Of a stretch of 17,497 bases of DNA, positions 6,694-14,105 are shown piece by piece. This DNA comes from an uncultured Clostridia bacterium (GTDB taxonomy: Bacteria > Bacillota > Clostridia > TANB77 > CAG-508). The position numbers and the translations under genes were made by a program. Location: the NCBI GenBank assembly GCA_934183325.1, contig CAKPSH010000023.1, forward strand, positions 1 to 17,497, in the 5' to 3' direction. Under the pieces are notes generated by a model. It was not told where the DNA came from. It worked only from the letters and a program-made list of their open reading frames with translations, and searched no databases. Every line of letters begins with the position of its first letter. Positions within the stretch are counted from its first letter, which is position 1.

Positions 6694-8478
6694 TTATGCC
6701 TCTTCTTTTTTTGTTGTATATATTAGAGGTTTTCCATAGAATTCTTCATAAGTTTTCTTCCAAACCTCTGAATTCTTTTCTCTCATCATCTTTGTATTTT
6801 CTTTTTCATTTAATCCTTCAATTGGATAAATTGGTTCTAAAATATTTATTGTATATTCTTTTACTGGAAATCCGTCTTCTCCAATAATATCACTGTCTTC
6901 AAAAGTTATGAATATTGGTAATATTGGTGTATTATTTCTCGCTGCAAATCTATATGCACCATCTTTTAATGGCTTTGGTTTTTCGTAATTCCACCATAAA
7001 CTTTGTTCTGGATAAATTAAAATAAAATCTCCTTTTGCTAAAATAGTGTCAACAGCTTTCATAAATTTATGCATTGTTGCCACATTTGAACTTAGTGGCA
7101 AAGTGTCAGCATTTCTAAACAAAAATCCATAGAATCCTGGAAAATTTGTATAATTTCCTTCTCTTATTACAGTATATAATTTTCTTTTTTTATCTTGTTC
7201 TGCCATTCTAAATACTTTTTCTATAGCAAATGAATCATATGGATTAAAATGATTACAAGTTATAATTGTTCCTTCATCAATTTGTTTTAATCTTTCTAAT
7301 CCTTTTACTTCTTTTATTATTAGCTTGTTATCTTTTATTATATCATTCAAAAATTTTTCGCCCATTATGTTTGCAAATTTATTTTTTAATTTGCTTCCTG
7401 TTCTTGATTTTAAATAGTCAACATTTTTTGGCATAAGTTGATATGATGGTGGGTCATTTTCTACATCTTCATCAAATCTACCTTCCATTTCATATTGTTT
7501 TATTTTTTCTAAAATTTCTATACGTTCTTTATCTTTTTCTATTGTTTCTTTCCTCCTAATGCCTCTATCATCCCCAACGCAATCAGATTCTTTTTGTGCA
7601 AGTTCTATCAAATTCTTGCTTTGCTCTTTTGCTATTATTTTTTGTTCTATTGTGTAATCTCCTTGCATTTGTTTTATTTCTTTATAGAACTCGGTTTTAA
7701 TAGCATATTTCCAGAATATTTCTCCATATAATACATCATCAAAATGCCAAGGTTTTGAATCTAAGTTATAATGTATAAGCTTTATTTTTTCTTTTTCCAT
7801 TTCTCCGTTTATAGGCATTACATTCCAACCACTGTCAATTATTTTAGCTCTACCTTTGCATAATCTATTTAGGTAATCTTGATCTTGTGCTACAGAGAAC
7901 TTTACAGTTTCTAGTAAATATAAAAATTTTTCTTGAAATTTGAATTTTCTCATTTCATCTAAATTCATTAAAAGTATGCCTGCATTGAAGTAATTATTAT
8001 AATCAGCAACACCAACTACTTTTTCTACATAGTCTTGGAATATCTTTACCTGTTGAACTGCTCCATCAGGAACACCTGCTACTAAATTTGTTCCAATATC
8101 TATATTATATAATTCTGCTATATCTCTTAATATTACTGTATCACTATCTACATACAATACTTTATTATATTGTGGATATAAATCTGGTAAAAATAATCTA
8201 AAATATGTTGTATTTGAATAATAATCTCTTGTATATAATTTATCTTTGACTTTTTTTATATAATAATTTAAATCTACAAATTCAATATTTATATTTTCTT
8301 TTTCAAATTTTTTTATTTTCTTTTTATTTTCATCATTTATATGTGTATATAATACCTTTATTACATAATTATTTTTGCTTGATGAATTTTCTACTAATGA
8401 TTGTAGTGTAACTGCTAAAAATGGTATATATTCATCATCTACAGTAAAAAATATTGGTAATTCTTGTTCTGTACTCAT
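6694..8478 (-). CDS. Bifunctional GT8 glycosyltransferase - PlsC acyltransferase fusion
   Basis: 594 residues with two enzymes in one chain. Residues 1-270 are a GT8 retaining glycosyltransferase: FFTVDDEYIPFLAVTLQS at 10-27, the metal-binding DxD in VLYVDSDTVILRDIAELY at 107-124, YFNAGILLMNL at 163-173, and a C-terminal SKPWHFD at 241-247. A charged, probably helical linker follows (about 275-340). Residues 340-594 are a PlsC acyltransferase: NHFNPYD with His410 and Asp415, EGNYTNFPG at 440-448, PEQS at 490-493 and TPILPIFITF near 519. The acyltransferase half is paralogous to the separate gene at 2473. The start overlaps the stop of the upstream GT8 gene by four bases (ATGA), which implies coupled translation. 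Likely role: adding a sugar and an acyl chain to one acceptor, such as a glycolipid or cell-envelope polymer. The acceptor is unknown. Confidence 0.88.
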   Translation of the reverse strand: MSTEQELPIFFTVDDEYIPFLAVTLQSLVENSSSKNNYVIKVLYTHINDENKKKIKKFEKENINIEFVDLNYYIKKVKDKLYTRDYYSNTTYFRLFLPDLYPQYNKVLYVDSDTVILRDIAELYNIDIGTNLVAGVPDGAVQQVKIFQDYVEKVVGVADYNNYFNAGILLMNLDEMRKFKFQEKFLYLLETVKFSVAQDQDYLNRLCKGRAKIIDSGWNVMPINGEMEKEKIKLIHYNLDSKPWHFDDVLYGEIFWKYAIKTEFYKEIKQMQGDYTIEQKIIAKEQSKNLIELAQKESDCVGDDRGIRRKETIEKDKERIEILEKIKQYEMEGRFDEDVENDPPSYQLMPKNVDYLKSRTGSKLKNKFANIMGEKFLNDIIKDNKLIIKEVKGLERLKQIDEGTIITCNHFNPYDSFAIEKVFRMAEQDKKRKLYTVIREGNYTNFPGFYGFLFRNADTLPLSSNVATMHKFMKAVDTILAKGDFILIYPEQSLWWNYEKPKPLKDGAYRFAARNNTPILPIFITFEDSDIIGEDGFPVKEYTINILEPIYPIEGLNEKENTKMMREKNSEVWKKTYEEFYGKPLIYTTKKEEA

Positions 8479-9317
8479 TTTACTATTTCCTCTTTCATAT
8501 TTTCAAATTCTTCTTTTAGTTTTTTATATTCAACTAGATCTTCGTCAAAAGAATGACATTTTAGAATATTATGAACCTCTTCAACATGCCATTGTTTATA
8601 ATTTTCTGTGTGTGGATATGGTTTAAGCATTAATCTTTTACAAAAATGACATATCACCGTATCTTCTCTATTAAATCTAGCTTGCTCATTATAAATTCTT
8701 GGTAATAATTTTTTCTTTGTTGTAGACCAAAAAATCGCATCTTGATCTGCAAAAAGTAATTTTCTTTTTCTGATCAAATTTCTTGCTTTTTCTAATAGTC
8801 CTGTTTCTTTTATCTTTTTTATATTTAATAATAACATTCCCGCATTTATATAATCATATCTTATGATTTTGCTTCCATATTTTTCTTTTACAGCAGCATA
8901 TTCATATTCTGAAATGTCTTTATTATATAATTCTGCTATATCTTTACGAACCATCATGTCTATATCTAAATATAAAATTTTGTCTGGTATTTCTGGTACT
9001 AAATCTGCTAATAGTCTTAATAATGTATATGGTGTACAATATGCAGTTTCATTTGGTGAATCTTTAAATTCTCTTTCATATAATTCTGTAACATCCACCT
9101 TTATTACTTCATTTTCTGTATTCTTTGATTTTACAACTTTATTTAAAAATTCAATTTGCTTTTCTGTGATACATGTAAAATTTTCATTTAACCTTGTTGC
9201 ATCCATTGTAAAGAAATAACATTTTATTGCTTCACTTGTTCTATTTGTAATTGAAAGTAGTTCTGTAAGAGCACCATCAAATACCTTTTCATTTCCACAT
9301 AGCAATATATTTATCAT
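8475..9317 (-). CDS. GT8-family glycosyltransferase
   Basis: 280-residue cytoplasmic glycosyltransferase. KILYLDIDMMVRKDIAELY at 113-131 holds the DxD (Asp118, Asp120) that binds the metal and nucleotide-sugar. YINAGMLLLNI at 156-166 and the FADQDAIFW stretch are also typical of GT8. The N-terminal MINILLCGNEKVFDGAL is the first Rossmann-like strand. Family members transfer glucose or galactose from UDP-sugars with retention; the donor here is inferred. GAGGGAA precedes the ATG and a strong promoter lies at 9355-9383. It is the first gene of a three-gene operon and overlaps the fusion gene by four bases. Its GT8 domain is diverged from that of the fusion, so the pair may add two successive sugars. 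Confidence 0.87.
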   Translation of the reverse strand: MINILLCGNEKVFDGALTELLSITNRTSEAIKCYFFTMDATRLNENFTCITEKQIEFLNKVVKSKNTENEVIKVDVTELYEREFKDSPNETAYCTPYTLLRLLADLVPEIPDKILYLDIDMMVRKDIAELYNKDISEYEYAAVKEKYGSKIIRYDYINAGMLLLNIKKIKETGLLEKARNLIRKRKLLFADQDAIFWSTTKKKLLPRIYNEQARFNREDTVICHFCKRLMLKPYPHTENYKQWHVEEVHNILKCHSFDEDLVEYKKLKEEFENMKEEIVK

Positions 9318-9354
9318 TTTTCCCTCTTTTTTTTCATTTTTTTACATTTGTTTT

Positions 9355-9383
9355 ATTATAATATATAAATTTTTATTTTGCAA
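9355..9383 (-). promoter_or_regulatory. Sigma-A promoter for the GT8 / acyltransferase operon
   Basis: On the minus strand TTGCAA (9378-9383), 17 bases, TATAAT (9355-9360). The leader to the ATG at 9317 is about 30 bases. Confidence 0.7.
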
Positions 9384-9457
9384 CTCTAAAAAGAATATTA
9401 ATATTTTCTAATAAAACTCACTATTCCTAAATAACTTTTTTAAGAATTTAAAAATAA

Positions 9458-9499
9458 AAGTATAATTATATTATTTCTATCCATACTATAATTATACTT
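9458..9499. repeat. 13-bp AT-only inverted repeat overlapping the promoter of the small peptide gene
   Basis: AAGTATAATTATA (9458-9470) and TATAATTATACTT (9487-9499) are perfect inverted copies 16 bases apart. Each contains a TATAAT that could be a -10 box for the gene at 9525, but no good -35 is visible for either. The pair could be a two-site operator or a promoter duplicated in inverse orientation. Confidence 0.5.
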
Positions 9500-9524
9500 A
9501 ATAAGTATTGGAGGTGCATTTTCA

Positions 9525-9602
9525 ATGGCAAAAGATAAAAAAAGAAAGAATAAGGGAAATAACAACGATAATCAAAATAGCCAAGATGAAAACAATAAAT
9601 AA
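9525..9602 (+). CDS. 25-residue Lys/Asn-rich peptide, unknown function
   Basis: ATG with TTGGAGGTG nine bases upstream encodes MAKDKKRKNKGNNN and a tail rich in Asn, Asp, Gln and Glu. The strong ribosome binding site, an inverted repeat over the upstream -10 boxes and a hairpin terminator just after the stop support a real, separately transcribed small gene. The basic first half and polar second half suggest a disordered, nucleic-acid-binding or spore-type small protein, but the family is not recognised. Confidence 0.55.
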   Translation: MAKDKKRKNKGNNNDNQNSQDENNK

Positions 9603-9617
9603 TTAATTTACAACTTT

Positions 9618-9673
9618 AATCCTTTGTTTAGAGCTGTTATGTATTTTTATATAATAGCTTTAAATAAGGGATT
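9618..9673 (+). terminator. Long hairpin terminator after the small peptide gene
   Basis: Arms 9618-9640 and 9651-9673 pair over 23 positions; all the differences from perfect pairing are G-U pairs. The loop is 10 bases and TTCTTTATTT follows. It separates the small gene from the promoter of the first cassette. Confidence 0.7.
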
Positions 9674-9726
9674 TTCTTTATTTATATGAATTTATTTTAG
9701 TCTTAAATGCTTATTTATTAGTTAAG

Positions 9727-9755
9727 TTGACAAATTTTACATAAGGTTGTATAAT
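9727..9755 (+). promoter_or_regulatory. Perfect consensus promoter, cassette 1
   Basis: TTGACA, 17 bases, TATAAT: a full match to the sigma-A consensus. The region around it is nearly the same as the promoter at 10375. Downstream the leader has the shared string GTGCAAGAC and a CGGA / TCCG mini-hairpin (9770-9782) at the expected 5' end of the transcript. Confidence 0.9.
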
Positions 9756-9813
9756 TATAAGTGCAAGACCGGAAAATATCCGTGAGCATTAATCCAAAGA
9801 GGAGTTTTTGATT

Positions 9814-10287
9814 ATGGCAAGCTACATTGTGAACTTGGCAAACGGCGAACAGATCTTGGTAAAGGATGGCAAATTCCGCAATAGCGGGGTCCTTTCCGGA
9901 ACAAAGATTGCTGAAGTGATTGGCACAAACAAGGACGGAAGCTTTATCTTCCGCGAATGCCCTCACGAATTCCAGTCCGGCTGGGATTACACAGCATCTC
10001 ACCTCTACAAGGAAGCCTACACCCTTCCCAAGGCTGTTGACCTGCTGGTATGTGTTGTCCCCTCTCCGGGATATAATACCACTGCTGAATGCTTTGGCAT
10101 TACCACAACCTTTGTCTTCGGTGTGCCCTACGGTACCTCTGAAACTGACACTTCCCGTATCGTCAGTGATGCGAAAATGTTGGTTACAAGCAAGGGCGTT
10201 GGTATCATTCAGAAGGTCTACAAGACCAAGCTGAATGGTTCGGACTCTACTCACAACATCATTATCGAGGCTTTCAAAGACCTCTAA
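9814..10287 (+). CDS. Unrecognised 157-residue protein, cassette 1
   Basis: The family is not recognised. The protein is soluble-looking, with no signal peptide or TM segment. An N-terminal part of about 71 residues (MASYIVNLANGEQILVKDGK at 1-20, with an FRECPHEF stretch at 46-53) is followed by a domain with SPGYNTTAECFG at 84-95 and FVFGVPYGTSE at 100-110, and a C-terminal HNIIIEAF strand. The second domain aligns without gaps over its conserved positions to the product of the next gene, at an offset of 71 residues. The start ATG is preceded by AAAGAGGAG; an upstream in-frame TTG at 9808 lies in the spacer after that site. Codons are much richer in G+C than in flanking genes, pointing to transfer. 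It has its own consensus promoter and strong terminator, so high constitutive transcription is likely. Confidence 0.7.
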   Translation: MASYIVNLANGEQILVKDGKFRNSGVLSGTKIAEVIGTNKDGSFIFRECPHEFQSGWDYTASHLYKEAYTLPKAVDLLVCVVPSPGYNTTAECFGITTTFVFGVPYGTSETDTSRIVSDAKMLVTSKGVGIIQKVYKTKLNGSDSTHNIIIEAFKDL

Positions 10288-10311
10288 TTGATGTCGTGAT
10301 CTCCTCGCACT

Positions 10312-10355
10312 GAAAGGTGCGGAGCTGTTTTACAGCTCCGCACCTTTCGTTTTTT
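10312..10355 (+). terminator. Strong intrinsic terminator, cassette 1
   Basis: GAAAGGTGCGGAGCTGT and ACAGCTCCGCACCTTTC form a perfect 17-bp stem with a 3-base loop, then G and six T. The 56 bases at 10302-10357 are repeated exactly at 10762-10817. Confidence 0.95.
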
Positions 10356-10374
10356 ATTTCTTTTGATAGTTAAT

Positions 10375-10403
10375 TTGACAGAATTTACATAAAGTTGTAT
10401 AAT
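10375..10403 (+). promoter_or_regulatory. Perfect consensus promoter, cassette 2
   Basis: TTGACA, 17 bases, TATAAT. It differs from the promoter at 9727 at only a few spacer and flank positions. The leader again has TGTGCAAGAC and a CGGA / TCCG mini-hairpin (10419-10429) with a different loop (AAG instead of AAATA), so the stem is kept while the loop varies. Confidence 0.9.
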
Positions 10404-10459
10404 TATATGTGCAAGACACGGAAAGTCCGGTGAGCATTTATAATGGAGAGGATATTATT

Positions 10460-10759
10460 ATGCTAGCATCTAGTTTATTGTTGGACATCATTGAGACTTC
10501 TGGCTACAATCCTGTGGCAGAAAGTTTTGGTAGAACGAAGAAGTTCATCTTCGGAGTTCCTTCGACTGCGACACAAAAAGACGTCTTCGAAATCGCTGAA
10601 GACGCCAAAAAGTACGTCAACGCTCACGATATGATGGTTCAAAGCGTTACAATGAGGTTCTTGACATCTCAAACTACCAGCAATGATTTCGGTGGTTTCG
10701 TACCACCACATATTATCATTGTTGATGGTTTCTCCTTTATCAAGGCAATCAACTCTTAA
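10460..10759 (+). CDS. Unrecognised 99-residue protein, cassette 2 (paralog of cassette 1 C-terminal domain)
   Basis: This short soluble protein corresponds to the C-terminal domain of the 157-residue neighbour. TSGYNPVAESFG at 13-24 matches SPGYNTTAECFG, KFIFGVP at 28-34 matches TFVFGVP, and the DAK triplets at 48-50 and 119-121 also align, all at a constant offset of 71. The N-terminal 71 residues of the paralog are absent, and no in-frame remnant of them lies upstream. The ATG is preceded by GGAGAGGAT; the open frame extends back to 10409, but that region is the leader. Overall sequence similarity is low despite nearly identical promoter and terminator. It ends 12 bases before the terminator hairpin. 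Confidence 0.7.
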   Translation: MLASSLLLDIIETSGYNPVAESFGRTKKFIFGVPSTATQKDVFEIAEDAKKYVNAHDMMVQSVTMRFLTSQTTSNDFGGFVPPHIIIVDGFSFIKAINS

Positions 10760-10771
10760 TTTCCTCGCACT

Positions 10772-10815
10772 GAAAGGTGCGGAGCTGTTTTACAGCTCCG
10801 CACCTTTCGTTTTTT
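10772..10815 (+). terminator. Strong intrinsic terminator, cassette 2
   Basis: This is the same perfect 17-bp stem and T-tract as at 10312-10355, within an exact 56-base direct repeat. It also faces the 3' end of uvrA on the minus strand, where it has no T-tract. Confidence 0.95.
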
Positions 10816-10871
10816 ATATTCTTATAAAACCATAATTCTTTATATTTATATGTGCGGATATTTTTGTTATA

Positions 10872-13709
10872 TTACTTTTTCAAATATTTCTTTAAAAATT
10901 GTCCTGTATAGCTTCTTTCATTCTTTACTACTTGTTCTGGTGTTCCTACTTGAACTACATTTCCACCTTTTTCTCCGCCTTCTGGTCCTAAATCTATTAT
11001 ATAATCACATGTTTTTATTAAATCCAAATTGTGCTCTATTACTATTATTGAATTTCCTGTATCAACTAGTCTTTGTAATATATCCACTAATCTATGAACA
11101 TCTGCTATATGAAGTCCTGTTGTTGGTTCATCTAGTATATATAAAGTTTTTCCTGTTGCTCTTTTTGATAACTCTGTTGCTAATTTTACACGTTGTGCTT
11201 CTCCACCTGATAATGTAGTTGAAGGTTGTCCTAATTTTATATATCCAAGCCCAACATCATTTAAAGTTTGAATCTTTTTCTTTATCTTAGGTACATTCTC
11301 AAAAAATACTAATGCTTCTTCTACTGTCATATCTAAAACATCTGCTATACTTTTTCCTTTATATTTAACTTCTAGTGTTTCTCTATTATACCTTGCTCCA
11401 TGGCAAACTTCACAAGGTACATATATATCTGGAAGGAAATGCATTTCTATTTTTAATGAACCATCTCCTGAACAAGCTTCACATCTGCCACCAGGCATAT
11501 TAAAGCTGAATCTTCCTCTTTGATATCCTCTCATTTTAGCTTCGTTTGTTGTTGCAAAAATTTCTCTTATTTCATCAAATACTCCTGTGTATGTTGCTGG
11601 ATTAGAACGTGGTGTTCTTCCTATTGGTGATTGGTCAATATTTATTATTTTATCTATGTTTTCTAATCCTTTAACTTCCTTGCATTTACCTGCTTTTTCG
11701 TTTGCTCCATTTAATTCTCTTGCAATTGTTTTATATAAAATTTCATTTACTAAAGTACTTTTTCCAGAACCAGAAACTCCTGTAACACATGTAAATACTC
11801 CTAATGGGAATTTTACATTTATATTTTTCAAATTGTTTTGAGTTGCACCTATTATTTCTATAGATTTACCATTTGGCTTTCTTCTCTTTTTAGGAACTTC
11901 GATTTTTTTTCTTCCACTTAAATATGCTCCTGTTTCTGAATTTTGAACTAATTTTATTTCTTCTGCTGTTCCTTGTGCCATTACATTTCCGCCATGGACA
12001 CCAGCTCCAGGTCCTATATCTATAATTTGATCTGCCGCATACATGGTATCTTCATCATGCTCAACCACTAATACTGAATTTCCTAAATCTCTTAATTTCT
12101 TTAATGTAGCAATTAATTTTTCATTATCTCTTTGGTGTAATCCTATACTTGGTTCATCAAGTATATATAAAACACCTGTTAAACTTGAGCCTATCTGAGT
12201 TGCTAATCTTATTCTTTGAGCTTCTCCTCCTGATAATGTTCCAGCTGGTCTTGATAATGTTAAATATTCTAGTCCTACATCTATTAAAAATTGTAGTCTT
12301 TTATTTAATTCTTTTATAATCATATCTGCAATCATTGCATCTGATTTTGATAGTTCAAGATGATTTATGAAATCTAATATTTTATCAATCGACATATCTG
12401 TTAATTCGTTTATATTTTTATTTCCTACTTTAACGGCTAAACTTTCCTTCTTTAATCTTGCACCTTTACATACAGGGCAATCTGATTCACTCATATACAT
12501 TTCATAGAAGTCTCTCATGCCTTGTGATTTAGTTTCATTATGTCTTCTTTCTAGGGTTGGTATAACTCCCTCAAATGGAGTAGTAAATTTTCTAACTCCA
12601 TAAGGTGATTCATATTCAAAGTCAATTTTTTCATCACCAGTACCATACAAAATTTTCTCTAAAAACTCTCTTGGTAATTTTTTTATAGGCTTTTTTATAT
12701 CAACTCCATAATGTTTTCCTATGCTTTCAAAATACATTTTAGCCATTGTCTCGCCCTTTTTCATTGTACTTGAGCCAAAAGCTTTTACTCCATCATATAA
12801 TGTTTTATTTTTGTCAGGTATTATTAAATCTTCATCCATTCTCATTAAATATCCTATACCTGTACAAGCTGGACATGCTCCAAATGGATTATTAAATGAA
12901 AACATTCTTGGTGATAATTCATCTATACTTATTCCACAATCAACACAAGAATAATTTGTATTATATATTTTCTCGTACTTTTTGTCTTTTTCTGATATAT
13001 CAACCAATACCAAATTATTGGCATTTTTTAAAGATACTTCTATTGATTCTGCTAGTCTATTTCTAATCTCTGGTTTTATTACTAATCTATCTACTACTAA
13101 TTCTATATTGTGTTTCTTTTTTCTATCTAGTTCGATATCATCAGTAAGTTCCATCATTTCTCCGTCTATTCTTATTCTAACAAAACCTTGTTTTTGATAC
13201 CCTTCTAATTGTTTTACAAATTCACCTTTTTTTCCTCTAATAATTGGTGCTAATATTTGAATTTTAGTACCTTCTGGTAATTTTAATATATCATCTACAA
13301 TTTGATCCAATGTTTGTTTTTCAATTTTTTTGCCACAATTCGGACAATATGCAACTCCTATTCTAGCATATAATAGACGTATATAATCATATATTTCTGT
13401 AACTGTTCCTACTGTTGATCTTGGATTTTTTGATGTAGTTTTTTGATCTATTGAAATTGCTGGTGATAATCCATCTATTGATTCTACATCTGGTTTTTCC
13501 ATCATTCCTAAGAATTGTCTTGCATAAGATGACAGACTTTCTACATATCTACGTTGTCCTTCTGCATATAATGTGTCAAATGCTAGTGATGACTTTCCTG
13601 AACCTGAAAGTCCTGTAATTACAACTAATTTATCTCTAGGAATTTCTATATTAATATTTTTTAAATTATGTTCTTTTGCTCCCTTAATTATAATTTTATT
13701 ATTAATCAT
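10872..13709 (-). CDS. uvrA: Excinuclease ABC subunit A
   Basis: The full-length 945-residue UvrA is the damage-recognition ATPase of nucleotide excision repair, working as a dimer that loads UvrB on DNA. The first ATPase half has a Walker A GLSGSGKSSLAFDT near residue 33, CPNC and CVDC zinc-binding cysteines, a CPVCKG pair, and the signature LSGGEAQRIRLA with LDEPSIGLH. The second half has GVSGSGKSTLVN, the zinc finger CEACSGDG ... CEVCHG, and LSGGEAQRVKLA with LDEPTTGLH. AGGAAAGGAATAAA precedes the ATG. It stands alone; neither uvrB nor uvrC is in the window, although they are often neighbours in this group. Nothing is missing from the protein. Confidence 0.98.
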   Translation of the reverse strand: MINNKIIIKGAKEHNLKNINIEIPRDKLVVITGLSGSGKSSLAFDTLYAEGQRRYVESLSSYARQFLGMMEKPDVESIDGLSPAISIDQKTTSKNPRSTVGTVTEIYDYIRLLYARIGVAYCPNCGKKIEKQTLDQIVDDILKLPEGTKIQILAPIIRGKKGEFVKQLEGYQKQGFVRIRIDGEMMELTDDIELDRKKKHNIELVVDRLVIKPEIRNRLAESIEVSLKNANNLVLVDISEKDKKYEKIYNTNYSCVDCGISIDELSPRMFSFNNPFGACPACTGIGYLMRMDEDLIIPDKNKTLYDGVKAFGSSTMKKGETMAKMYFESIGKHYGVDIKKPIKKLPREFLEKILYGTGDEKIDFEYESPYGVRKFTTPFEGVIPTLERRHNETKSQGMRDFYEMYMSESDCPVCKGARLKKESLAVKVGNKNINELTDMSIDKILDFINHLELSKSDAMIADMIIKELNKRLQFLIDVGLEYLTLSRPAGTLSGGEAQRIRLATQIGSSLTGVLYILDEPSIGLHQRDNEKLIATLKKLRDLGNSVLVVEHDEDTMYAADQIIDIGPGAGVHGGNVMAQGTAEEIKLVQNSETGAYLSGRKKIEVPKKRRKPNGKSIEIIGATQNNLKNINVKFPLGVFTCVTGVSGSGKSTLVNEILYKTIARELNGANEKAGKCKEVKGLENIDKIINIDQSPIGRTPRSNPATYTGVFDEIREIFATTNEAKMRGYQRGRFSFNMPGGRCEACSGDGSLKIEMHFLPDIYVPCEVCHGARYNRETLEVKYKGKSIADVLDMTVEEALVFFENVPKIKKKIQTLNDVGLGYIKLGQPSTTLSGGEAQRVKLATELSKRATGKTLYILDEPTTGLHIADVHRLVDILQRLVDTGNSIIVIEHNLDLIKTCDYIIDLGPEGGEKGGNVVQVGTPEQVVKNERSYTGQFLKKYLKK

Positions 13710-13777
13710 TTTATTCCTTTCCTATTGGTGCAAATATAATGAAATCGCCCCATAATTTTTCATTATTTAGTTTAATC

Positions 13778-13806
13778 ATTTTATCACATAATATGTTGAA
13801 TTACAA
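13778..13806 (-). promoter_or_regulatory. Putative uvrA promoter
   Basis: On the minus strand TTGTAA (13801-13806), 17 bases, TAAAAT (13778-13783), giving a leader of about 60 bases. No clear LexA box was recognised beside it. Confidence 0.5.
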
Positions 13807-13881
13807 TAGTTTTAATATCTTTATTAAGAATATTTGTTCTGTGCTTAAATTTTTTCTAGTACCAGATATACATAAAAATAA

Positions 13882-14105
13882 AAAATATTACAATTAACAA
13901 AATTATATTTTGGACCGCCAGAATTTATATATAATATTTAAAACCGAATTCGACCTTAACCAAACTTTAAGTTACCGTGTGTAGAGTGTGTATCAACAGT
14001 TTGAAGATATAGTAACTTAAACGCCTTGAAGAACGGAATGTTTTAAATATTCATATATAAATATATCTGGAGTAATTATTTTAATATTGTTAATTGTAAT
14101 ATTTT
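13882..14105. repeat. 224-bp imperfect palindrome with 19-bp perfect terminal inverted repeats (MITE-like or structured RNA)
   Basis: The ends AAAATATTACAATTAACAA (13882-13900) and its inverse (14087-14105) match perfectly. Further paired blocks lie inside in order: CCAGA / TCTGG (13918-13922 with 14066-14070), ATTTATATAT (13923-13932 with 14053-14062), AATATTTAAAAC (13933-13944 with 14040-14051) and TTTAAGTTAC (13966-13975 with 14012-14021), around a 36-base loop. The whole would fold as one long hairpin. It contains no ORF of note. It fills most of the 394-base gap between uvrA and the radical SAM gene, and its right end supplies two bases of that gene's stop codon. A target-site duplication is not obvious. 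Confidence 0.75.

Larger units (their letters stand above)
10302..10817. repeat. 56-bp exact direct repeat flanking cassette 2
   Basis: 10302-10357 and 10762-10817 are identical. Together with the near-identical promoter blocks (about 9720-9790 and 10368-10437), they show that one whole transcription unit was duplicated. They could recombine and delete cassette 2. Confidence 0.85.

Noticed and set aside
9718..10254. 178-residue antisense ORF over cassette 1
   Set aside because: It opens with a GTG without ribosome binding site and overlaps fully the gene with consensus promoter, ribosome binding site and terminator. It is a shadow of the G+C-rich coding.
9720..10817. CRISPR array or integron gene-cassette array
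   Set aside because: The repeats are promoters and terminators around protein genes, without regular spacers, attC-like sites or an integrase.
10850..11218. 122-residue leucine-rich ORF antisense to uvrA
   Set aside because: Hydrophobic low-complexity shadow of the AT-rich uvrA coding strand, without ribosome binding site.
10872..13709. SOS (LexA) control of uvrA
   Set aside because: No convincing LexA box was found near the promoter.
13711..13779. 22-residue ORF just before uvrA (MIKLNNEKLWGDF...)
   Set aside because: Its ATG overlaps the -10 box of the uvrA promoter and has no ribosome binding site, so it is unlikely to be translated.
13882..14105. Retron non-coding RNA
   Set aside because: The long inverted repeat recalls one, but there is no reverse transcriptase gene in the window.
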